Source: an uncultured Saprospiraceae bacterium (GTDB taxonomy: Bacteria > Bacteroidota > Bacteroidia > Chitinophagales > Saprospiraceae). Taken from it: DNA of 64,000 nt. The position numbers were made by a program, and so were the translations under genes. The notes below the pieces were generated by a model. It ran no database searches. It saw nothing but the letters and a program-made list of their open reading frames with translations, and was not told the DNA's origin. This document shows, piece after piece, positions 57,297 to 64,000 of this stretch. The stretch is taken from NCBI GenBank assembly GCA_937921775.1, contig CAKZUK010000006.1, forward strand, positions 21,812-85,811, read 5' to 3'. Within the stretch, counting starts at the first letter, position 1; each line of letters starts with the position of its first letter.

Positions 57297-57503
57297 AATG
57301 GAGGGGCTAGCACTTATAATAGATATAGGATTAGGCACTATAAATTCGAAGACCTTTAAGTATACTGCCTACATTTCAGCTTTTTTAGTACCTTTCGTGC
57401 CAACAAAAGGGCAACAAATGTTGTTAATAGTGTTCTGCTTTATTAAGAGGTACGGTATTCTGTTTTTGAAGCACAAGGACTTAAGATAGATTAAACAATA
57501 AGA

Positions 57504-59003
57504 ATGAAGAAGATAAAAACATTAGGTGAGCTTAAAGCCACTGATTATAAACCACTTTCGATTAAAGATGAACTTCGCAAGAATTTAATTAATGCCTTGG
57601 TTAACAAGGAGAAAGTGTTCGAAGGAATTTTAGGTTTTGAAGATACTGTTATTCCTGATTTGGAACGGGCTATACTCTCAAGACACAATATATTATTTTT
57701 GGGTTTGCGTGGTCAAGCCAAAACGCGGATGGCTCGTTTGCTAACTAGATTGCTAGACGAGTATGTTCCAGTAGTAGAGGGAAGTGAGCTGAATGATGAT
57801 CCAATGGATCCAATGTCACGCTTTGCCATTGATCTGATTGCAGAAAAAGGGGATAAGACTCCAATAAGTTGGATGCATCGGGATGAACGCTATGTGGAGA
57901 AGTTAGCGACACCAGATGTAAGTATTGCCGATTTGGTTGGTGACGTTGATCCAATCAAAGCTGCCTCCTTAAAATTACCTTACTCAGATGAGCGTGTGAT
58001 CCACTTCGGTCTGATTCCTCGATCACATCGTTGTATTTTCGTGATTAATGAATTACCTGATTTACAAGCTAGAATTCAGGTGTCCTTATTCAATATTCTT
58101 CAGGAAGGTGATATGCAGATCAGAGGATTTAAGCTAAGACTTCCATTAGATGTGTCTTTTGTCTTTACAGCAAATCCAGAAGATTATACCAACAGAGGGA
58201 GTATCATCACACCTTTGAAAGATAGAATTGAAAGTCAGATTCTTACGCACTATCCTGAAACGGTTGCCATTGCGCGTACTATTACCGAACAGGAAGCAAA
58301 GCTTTCGGACAATCAAATCAAAAAGGTTCAGATTCCAGAAATTATGAAGGTACTACTGGAAATGGTTTCTTTCGTAGCGAGAGATAGTGAATTTATTGAC
58401 GAGAAGAGTGGGGTTTCTGCTCGGCTTAGTATCTCAGGATATGAGCAACTCATCAGTACTGCTGAACGCCGAATGTTAATCAACGGCGAAAAGAAAACAC
58501 AAGTTCGATTAAGTGATTTATATCAAATAATTCCTGCTATAACTGGTAAGGTGGAACTCGTTTATGAAGGCGAACAAGAAGGGCCACATCAGGTAGCAGT
58601 GACGATGATTGATCAAGCTGTTCAACAAGCATTTTTGACTTACTTCCCACATCCTGAGAAGTTGGCAAAAGGAGAAACACGTGATCCATATGGTGTGATA
58701 CGCTCTTGGTTTTCAGGGGGGAACACACTAGAGTTGTCTTCTGATGAATCAGATAAAGTTTTCCGAAAAGCATTGGATAAAGTGGCTGGTTTGACCAAAA
58801 TGGTTACTGGCGAAAAGTCTATTTCTAAAGAGGACCGATATGTCTTCATGGAAATGCTGTTGCATGGTTTGTCGTCTACCAACGTGATTAGTAAAGATCC
58901 AATGGCTACTGGTATTGCATTCTCAGATCCACTCGCAAATATGTGGGATGACGATGAGGAGGATGAGGACTATAGCGCAGATGACTTTAGAGATTTGAAT
59001 TGA
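57504..59003 (+). CDS. MoxR/BchI-type AAA+ ATPase (magnesium chelatase subunit I-like)
   Basis: The protein has 499 residues starting at an ATG. The AAA+ core is of the MoxR/magnesium-chelatase type: Walker A GLRGQAKT (67-74), Walker B CIFVINELPDL (177-187, with Asn182-Glu183 where Asp-Glu is usual), sensor 1 FTANPED (Asn224), arginine finger TPLKDRIES (Arg241), then a helical lid with SGVSARLSISGYEQL. The C-terminal 120 residues are helical and acidic at the very end (DDDEEDEDYSADDF). Relatives work with a VWA-domain partner to insert metals or remodel complexes. No VWA gene follows here within the window, so the partner would lie elsewhere. A hairpin terminates it; the gene behind it is unrelated. 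Confidence 0.9.
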   Translation: MKKIKTLGELKATDYKPLSIKDELRKNLINALVNKEKVFEGILGFEDTVIPDLERAILSRHNILFLGLRGQAKTRMARLLTRLLDEYVPVVEGSELNDDPMDPMSRFAIDLIAEKGDKTPISWMHRDERYVEKLATPDVSIADLVGDVDPIKAASLKLPYSDERVIHFGLIPRSHRCIFVINELPDLQARIQVSLFNILQEGDMQIRGFKLRLPLDVSFVFTANPEDYTNRGSIITPLKDRIESQILTHYPETVAIARTITEQEAKLSDNQIKKVQIPEIMKVLLEMVSFVARDSEFIDEKSGVSARLSISGYEQLISTAERRMLINGEKKTQVRLSDLYQIIPAITGKVELVYEGEQEGPHQVAVTMIDQAVQQAFLTYFPHPEKLAKGETRDPYGVIRSWFSGGNTLELSSDESDKVFRKALDKVAGLTKMVTGEKSISKEDRYVFMEMLLHGLSSTNVISKDPMATGIAFSDPLANMWDDDEEDEDYSADDFRDLN

Positions 59004-59070
59004 AGCAATTAAAGTGGGAATGGCAATTGCAGCTGCAATCTTCCAGCTATTTGTAAGCAATTTCAATCAT

Positions 59071-59133
59071 AAAAAGCTATTCATTCTCGTAAGTTTACTC
59101 AAAAGTACTTACGAAAATGGATAGCTTTTTTGT
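59071..59133 (+). terminator. Terminator after the AAA+ ATPase gene
   Basis: A 24-bp stem with one mismatch and one G-T pair (59071-59094 with 59107-59130) and a 12-base loop ends in CTTTTTTG, 68 bases after the stop. It is the longest stem in the window. The remaining gap to 59338 is otherwise featureless. Confidence 0.85.
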
Positions 59134-59337
59134 TTTTAGCGTATCACCTAATAACAAGTTTACCTTATAGTCAGGAAGTTTCACCAATTTTTTCTACCTT
59201 AATCTCAAATTAATAGGAGATGGGGATGGAAAGATGGATTTGGAAGTTTTCTACAGATGTGGAGGCTCCCTAGCGACAAATTAGACTTCGCGGCCAAGCG
59301 ATCTTCCCACTTCCAGCTTCTTACTAAAAACACTTTC

Positions 59338-60165
59338 ATGCAAACCATAGAATTTCAAATTAATTCAACAAGTAAGATCACCAATTACGCAGTAGAATGG
59401 AAGTTGGATAATGCAAAAGCCGTTATTTGTCTAGTACATGGACTAGGGGAGCACTGCCGTCGTTATGACCACATGGCAAAGTTCTATGCAGGACATGCTT
59501 ACGCAATGATTGGTTTTGATCATGCTGGCCATGGTAGGACAGAGGGTACTAAAGGTCACGCGACAATGGATGGCTTATATAATGGGATCAAGTTATTGCT
59601 TGAGGAAGCTCGCAATCGTTATCCTGGAAAGCCAATCATATTGTACGGTCATAGTATGGGAGGTAATTTGGTGCTCAATTACTTATTTAGGAATAATCCA
59701 AAAGTTGATGCGGTTGTAGTGACTGGCTCGTGGATAAAATTAGGAGAAGAGCCTCCTAAGCTATTGGAATTGATCGGTCGTCTGATGAAATTCATCATGC
59801 CTTCTGGAGGTCGCTCCAATGAATTAGATGCCAGCACGATATCTAGAAACAAAGATGAAGTAAAGGCTTATGTTGATGATCCATTGGTGCATGACCGTGT
59901 AAGCTTTGGTATGGGGATTTCACTTTTAGATGCCGGCCGTTGGCTAGATGAATACAAGGGAGCAGTGAAGGTGCCATTATTGATAATGCACGGGGAAGCT
60001 GACTTAGTTACAAGTCCCGCTGGCTCAAGAAACCTTGCAACTCGTTTAACGGGAGACGTGACGCATAAAGAATGGCCCGTCTTATATCATGAGATTCACA
60101 ATGAAGATGAAAAAGGAGAGGTATTTGATTATACGGTGAAGTGGATGGATAAGGCGATTGGCTAG
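59338..60165 (+). CDS. Alpha/beta hydrolase, monoacylglycerol lipase/lysophospholipase type
   Basis: The protein has 275 residues. The ATG at 59338 places the first strand directly after the start; an earlier in-frame start at 59257 would add 27 residues unlike the family. It is an alpha/beta hydrolase of the Hydrolase_4 (serine aminopeptidase S33) group. The oxyanion region is VHGLGEHCRRYD, and the nucleophile is Ser106 in YGHSMGGN. The likely acid is Asp222 in MHGEADLVTSP, and the likely base is His254 in YHEIHNE. FDHAGHGRTEGTKGH is characteristic of monoacylglycerol lipases and lysophospholipases. There is no signal peptide. It is next to an SCP2 lipid-binding protein, which suggests a role in lipid turnover. 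Confidence 0.9.
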   Translation: MQTIEFQINSTSKITNYAVEWKLDNAKAVICLVHGLGEHCRRYDHMAKFYAGHAYAMIGFDHAGHGRTEGTKGHATMDGLYNGIKLLLEEARNRYPGKPIILYGHSMGGNLVLNYLFRNNPKVDAVVVTGSWIKLGEEPPKLLELIGRLMKFIMPSGGRSNELDASTISRNKDEVKAYVDDPLVHDRVSFGMGISLLDAGRWLDEYKGAVKVPLLIMHGEADLVTSPAGSRNLATRLTGDVTHKEWPVLYHEIHNEDEKGEVFDYTVKWMDKAIG

Positions 60166-60256
60166 GGGAGTTTGAAGACGGAAGACAAGAGAAGGAAATT
60201 TCCCGCTAAGGTAAAATAAGAATCGCCACTAAAAAAATTGAGAAAATAATTTCAGT

Positions 60257-60301
60257 TTCCCGAAAGGGAACATAAAACAAACCATAGGGCGCTGCTCTAT
60301 T
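60257..60301 (+). promoter_or_regulatory. Two-hairpin leader motif upstream of the SCP2 gene
   Basis: A hairpin TTCCC-GAAA-GGGAA with a GNRA tetraloop (60257-60270) is followed after 14 bases by TAGGGCGCTGCTCTATT (60285-60301). This second part differs from 24933-24949 at only two of 17 positions. The start codon lies 18 bases downstream. Confidence 0.5.
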
Positions 60302-60319
60302 TCTAAAACTAAACTAACA

Positions 60320-60643
60320 ATGGCAACTACAGCAAAAGACTTTATTCTAGGTTTACCAGCTAAAGCAAAACCTGAAACACTACAAGGTCTCGAAACAAAA
60401 TTTCACTTTGATATCTCTGGTGACGGAGGAGGAGCATTTACTGTAAACATAGCTGATGGCGCAATGATTGCAACAGAAGGCCACGAAGGCGAAGCAAAAT
60501 GTACGGTAAAAGCAACCGCAGAAAATTTCATGGGAACCCTACGTGGTGATATCAACCCGATGATGGCAGTTTTGACTGGTAAAATCAAGATTAGCAATCA
60601 AGGTGAGATGATGAAATATGCTAAGATATTTGGATTAATGTAG
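60320..60643 (+). CDS. SCP2 sterol-binding domain protein
   Basis: The protein has 107 residues, a single SCP2-like domain, starting at an ATG. The domain forms a hydrophobic tunnel that binds lipids or fatty acyl chains. Visible motifs are the strand FHFDISGDGGGAFTVNIADG, the glycine-turn EGHEGEAKCTVKATAENFM, and the closing helix INPMMAVLTGKIKISNQGEMM, the usual family signature. No signal peptide is seen, so it is cytoplasmic. It lies 154 bases after the lipase-like gene. The two-hairpin leader occupies part of that gap, so this gene may have its own control. Confidence 0.9.
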   Translation: MATTAKDFILGLPAKAKPETLQGLETKFHFDISGDGGGAFTVNIADGAMIATEGHEGEAKCTVKATAENFMGTLRGDINPMMAVLTGKIKISNQGEMMKYAKIFGLM

Positions 60644-61254
60644 AGGAAAGTTGAAGGTGGGAAGTTTTCTTCTAACGAAAGCTTGAATATCGAGGAGCTG
60701 CGTTAACAAGAAACTTCGGTCTTTCCAGCTTGGTCGTTAATTTGGTTTAGCATCGGGAGCAAGGTATAAGGCTGGTGGCCTGACAGGTTTAAAAACTATT
60801 ACCAATAGCGATGCTGCCAAATGTTAAGACAATTCAATTAGCAGTCAACCTGTTTCGTCTTCTGTCTTTCGACTTTATTCTTACCAACGTGAGGCGCAAG
60901 CCCTGCGAGTCAAATCAAGAAAACCGCTACAAACACTACGTTTCTAGCGAATCAAAAGCTACGCTTGTCCTTTAATGGCTGAGGGTAGCTTTTTATTAAA
61001 TAAGCTATACCTACCGTTTATTGATAAAAACCTACCGTTTTCTAAACGAATGACTAAATATATTAGATATTTGGCACATGGGTATCATTATTGCTGTAAC
61101 ATGGTTGAACATCATACCATGCACATCTTTTCAGAGTACTCCACATTATTTATTAACCTTTAATCTATAGTATTAAAGGAAAAAATTAACTGTTCAGCTT
61201 GATCTTTATTCGTTTAAGGGTGGAGTCCTGTACTATGATTATGTAAAATAGCAG
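60644..61254 (+). other. Intergenic region before the exporter genes
   Basis: About 610 bases. I found no leader-peptide gene with a double-Gly site for the exporter downstream. A small GGCCTGACAGGTT block near 60777 belongs to the dispersed repeat family. The terminator-like hairpin at 60954-60995 is the only structured element. Confidence 0.5.
60954..60995 (+). terminator. Terminator-like hairpin ahead of the exporter
   Basis: A 9-bp stem AAAAGCTAC (60954-60962) pairs with 60985-60993 across a 22-base loop, and ends in TTTTTATT. It lies about 310 bases after the SCP2 gene. Confidence 0.4.
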
Positions 61255-63447
61255 ATGCCAGGAAAATTTAAATTTTATAAGCAGTTAGACGCAATGGACT
61301 GTGGAGCCACTTGCTTGCGAATGGTCGCTAAGCATTATGGTAAAAGCTATAGTCTTAACTATATGCGTCAGATCTCTCACGCTGACCGCGAGGGGGTATC
61401 GTTAATGGGGATGAGTGATGCTGCAGAAAAAATAGGAATGCACTCACTCGGGGTCAAAATATCCTATGAACGTTTCCTAGATGATATTCCACTTCCTGCT
61501 ATTGCACACTGGCGACAAAATCACTTCATCGTTGTTATTAAAATGACAGCGACGCATGTCTGGGTAGCTGATCCAGCTGCCGGAAAATTTAAAATAACGA
61601 AAGAAGAATTTTTGGATGGTTGGGTTAGTGATGTAGTAGATGGAGAAAATGTGGGTATTCTACTGTTACTGGAAGCTACCCCAGACTTTTACGAGAGAGA
61701 TGGAGATAAAGTTGATAAAAGCGGCTTTGGATATTTGTGGGCTTTAGTCAGCAAGTATCGTTCACTATTAGGTCAGGTATTACTTGGTTTATTCGTAGGT
61801 AGTATACTCCAAGTGATATTCCCCTTCATGATGCAGGCTATAGTTGATAAAGGTATCAACCATAGCGACTTTGGCTTTATCAAGATTATCCTCATCGCCC
61901 AACTAGCCTTTTTCTTTATGCGGATCGTCGTCGAGTTTTTGCGATCTTGGATCTTACTGCATGTAGGAGTCAGGGTCAATATTTCATTGATCTCCGACTT
62001 CCTGACCAAGATGATGAAGTTGCCCATCCGGTTTTTTGATACCAAAATGACGGGTGATATTCTCCAACGAATTTACGACAACAGAAGGATAGAGGAATTT
62101 TTGACATCCGCTTCTTTAATTACGCTTTTCTCCATGTTCAATTTCGTTATTTTCGGAATTGTTTTGGCATATTATAGCTGGACGATCTTTATTACATTCT
62201 CCATATTTACAGTTTTCTATCTGTTTTGGGTCATACTTTTTTTGAAAAAGCGAAAAGAATATGACTATCGCCGTTTTGATCAACTAGCTGCTAATCAATC
62301 TAATCTGATTCAGTTGATAGATGGGATTGAAGACATTAAGTTACACAATGCAGAGCAAAACAAACGTTGGGAATGGGAGGCGATTCAAGCCAAGCTTTTT
62401 TACGTAAGTATGGATGTACTCAAACTAGATCAATGGCAACGATTTGGTGCTTCATTTTTCAATGAGTCAAAGAATATCATCATTACCTTTATTGCCGCAA
62501 AGCAAGTAATTGACGGGCATATTTCTCTGGGTATGATGCTAGCTATCCAATATATCATTGGTCAATTGAATGGGCCAATCGAGCAATTAATTATTTTCAT
62601 CCGGTCTGCCCAAGATGCAAAGATTAGTTTGGAGCGTATGAACGAAATTCACATCGAAGAAAGTGAAGAAAAGGAAAATGAAGAGAAGATTGTTATTCTT
62701 CCAGAAAACAAAGATATCGTATTTGATAATGTTTACTTTCAATATGGTGGTCGCAACTCTCCTGTTATTCTAAAAGGAATCGATATTGTAATTCCTGAAG
62801 GAAAAACAACCGCAATCGTAGGTTCAAGTGGTAGTGGGAAAACGACTATGTTAAAGTTGATGTTAAACTTTTATCAGGCGACTGAAGGAGCAGTAAAATT
62901 AGGCGAACTTAGTTTGACGAATATTCAGAAAAGACTGTGGCGTCAAAAATGTGGTGCTGTATTGCAAGACAGTTATATATTCCCTGATACGATTGCTCGC
63001 AATATTGCTTTGGGGGAAGATATCATCGATCAGAAAAAGTTGATCCGTGCGGTAAAAACTGCGAATATTCAAACTAAAATAGAAGCACTGCCTTTGGGTT
63101 ATAACACCAAAGTAGGATCAGATGGAATCGGCTTAAGTCAAGGTGAAAAACAACGTTTGCTTATTGCAAGAGCCATTTATAAAAATCCAGAATTCATGTT
63201 CTTTGATGAGGCAACGAATGCCTTGGATGCTTACAACGAATTAGTGATTATGGAAAACCTAGAAGAGTTTTTTCAAGGGAAAACAGTAGTGGTGGTAGCC
63301 CATCGTTTAAGTACAGTGAAAAACGCAGATAACATCATCGTTTTAGAAAAAGGTGAAGTCATTGAGCAAGGAAATCACGAGGAGCTTACTGCGCTCAGAG
63401 GTGCTTACTTCCATTTGGTGAAGAATCAGTTGGAGTTGGGAAGTTAA
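61255..63447 (+). CDS. C39-peptidase ABC exporter (bacteriocin or peptide type)
   Basis: The protein has 730 residues, starts at an ATG, and is complete. It has three parts. A C39 cysteine peptidase domain (1-140) has catalytic Cys16 in QLDAMDCGATC, His in AHWRQNHFIVV, and Asp in VADPAAGKFK. Six membrane segments lie at about 160-460. The ABC ATPase has Walker A GSSGSGKTT (523-531), signature LSQGEKQR (627-634), Walker B FMFFDEATNALD (Asp651-Glu652) and an H-loop in AHRLST. Such proteins cut double-Gly leaders and export the peptide through a type I system. Its catalytic triad looks intact, so leader cleavage is probable. No substrate gene was seen upstream. An HlyD-type adaptor begins 224 bases downstream. 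Confidence 0.95.
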   Translation: MPGKFKFYKQLDAMDCGATCLRMVAKHYGKSYSLNYMRQISHADREGVSLMGMSDAAEKIGMHSLGVKISYERFLDDIPLPAIAHWRQNHFIVVIKMTATHVWVADPAAGKFKITKEEFLDGWVSDVVDGENVGILLLLEATPDFYERDGDKVDKSGFGYLWALVSKYRSLLGQVLLGLFVGSILQVIFPFMMQAIVDKGINHSDFGFIKIILIAQLAFFFMRIVVEFLRSWILLHVGVRVNISLISDFLTKMMKLPIRFFDTKMTGDILQRIYDNRRIEEFLTSASLITLFSMFNFVIFGIVLAYYSWTIFITFSIFTVFYLFWVILFLKKRKEYDYRRFDQLAANQSNLIQLIDGIEDIKLHNAEQNKRWEWEAIQAKLFYVSMDVLKLDQWQRFGASFFNESKNIIITFIAAKQVIDGHISLGMMLAIQYIIGQLNGPIEQLIIFIRSAQDAKISLERMNEIHIEESEEKENEEKIVILPENKDIVFDNVYFQYGGRNSPVILKGIDIVIPEGKTTAIVGSSGSGKTTMLKLMLNFYQATEGAVKLGELSLTNIQKRLWRQKCGAVLQDSYIFPDTIARNIALGEDIIDQKKLIRAVKTANIQTKIEALPLGYNTKVGSDGIGLSQGEKQRLLIARAIYKNPEFMFFDEATNALDAYNELVIMENLEEFFQGKTVVVVAHRLSTVKNADNIIVLEKGEVIEQGNHEELTALRGAYFHLVKNQLELGS

Positions 63448-63671
63448 AAGAAAAAGGAAGGCTTCAAACGGGTGAATAGTACGAGCTCTTTGAAGTAGAG
63501 TGAAAATGATCTCAGTGAAGTCACAGCATAAGTCATTGAAAATCTAGTACTTAGATGAGGTAGAAAAACCAAGGCATAGCCTTTGTAAAAGATAAAAGAA
63601 CATGAACTAGAAACATACAAACCAACTAACCAACAAAAAACGTGACCCAAAGACCAATATTAATACCGCAA

Positions 63672-64000
63672 ATGGAAGAAGAAGATAAGGATTTAGAACT
63701 TCGGAGTGAAGAAGTAAAGGAAATCATGGGAAATCCACCGAGTTGGATTATCCGGTGGGGTTCTACGCTCGCTTTTGTAGTTGTAGCCATGCTTTTTCTT
63801 GCTGCCTGGTTGATTGAATGGCCAGATAGTAGAGTGGCAACTATTGAGTTGACTACTGCCATTCCTCCAGTAGAAGTCGTTTCCACCTTTAATGGAAATA
63901 TTGAAGTTATTCTAGTGAAATCTGGAGAGGCTGTAAAGAAAGGAAACTTACTGGCGGTGATGCAATCAACTGGTGAATTTGATGATATTCTCCTCCTACG
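63672..64000 (+). CDS. HlyD-type membrane fusion protein (3' partial)
   Basis: Only the first 109 codons are in the window. I chose the ATG at 63672; an in-frame GTG at 63642 is possible and would add ten residues. The start is acidic (MEEEDKDLELRSEEVKEIMG), followed by NPPSWIIRWG, typical of HlyD-type adaptors in Bacteroidota. A single membrane segment lies at about 31-50 (STLAFVVVAMLFLAAWLIEW). A biotinyl-lipoyl-like strand set follows (GNIEVILVKSGEAVKKGNLL). The protein should bridge the C39 ABC exporter to a TolC-type outer-membrane channel. The gap to the exporter is 224 bases, long for an operon, but the two genes clearly belong together by function. Confidence 0.85.
   Translation, partial: MEEEDKDLELRSEEVKEIMGNPPSWIIRWGSTLAFVVVAMLFLAAWLIEWPDSRVATIELTTAIPPVEVVSTFNGNIEVILVKSGEAVKKGNLLAVMQSTGEFDDILLL

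Noticed and set aside
57298..57489. Open frame of 63 codons ahead of the AAA+ ATPase
   Set aside because: No family resemblance. It begins right beside the minus-strand promoter of the Gly-rich lipoprotein gene and has a random composition.
60975..61163. Open frame of 62 codons before the exporter, a possible export substrate
   Set aside because: It starts inside the loop of a terminator-like hairpin, has no double-Gly leader and no match to known peptides.

Overview
The window is chromosomal DNA of a member of the Bacteroidota, most likely the class Saprospiria (Lewinella/Saprospira-like). The evidence is C-terminal type IX secretion (T9SS) sorting domains of type A and type B, arrays of SprB repeats, a PorE-like OmpA lipoprotein, a fused SecDF, a TonB receptor/DUF4249 lipoprotein pair, TAnnTTTG promoter boxes and almost no Shine-Dalgarno sequences. 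The class-level placement is an inference. I see no rRNA, tRNA, CRISPR array, prophage or intact insertion sequence.

Layout. 1-8016: two large secreted T9SS type A cargo proteins, the first cut by the window edge. 8263-14214 (minus): a PorE-like envelope lipoprotein and SecDF. 14818-16896: a Kbp-like BON-LysM protein and PurM. 17043-20033: a large secreted protein with two copies of one module, an SH3-like domain and a C-terminal TlpA-type thioredoxin. 20113-24036 (minus): a small basic secreted protein, a decayed histidine-kinase remnant, PurB and a WG-repeat lipoprotein. 24248-33898: mostly housekeeping genes (macrodomain hydrolase, CoaD, PruA, FolD, DinB-like protein, PrmA) around a TonB receptor/DUF4249 operon.

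34025-43743 holds two adjacent, clearly paralogous exported proteins of about 1,500 residues that match no family I recognise. 44618-55198 is a single 3,526-residue T9SS type B surface protein with an internal 386-residue tandem duplication. 55435-57211 (minus): a small helical protein and a Gly-rich lipoprotein. 57504-60643: a MoxR/BchI-type AAA+ ATPase, a monoacylglycerol-lipase-like hydrolase and an SCP2 domain protein. 61255-64000: a C39-peptidase ABC exporter followed by the start of an HlyD-type adaptor, which together look like a type I peptide exporter.

The unifying theme is export and the cell envelope: SecDF moves proteins across the inner membrane, T9SS cargo and a PorE-like anchor handle the outer membrane, and a separate ABC exporter lies at the right edge. 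The least explained items are the twin 1,500-residue proteins, a conserved two-hairpin leader shared by the macrodomain and SCP2 genes, and a 62-base repeat found both ahead of the second cargo gene and in the purM leader. Most transcription units end in clear hairpins, including perfect stems of 13 to 18 bp.
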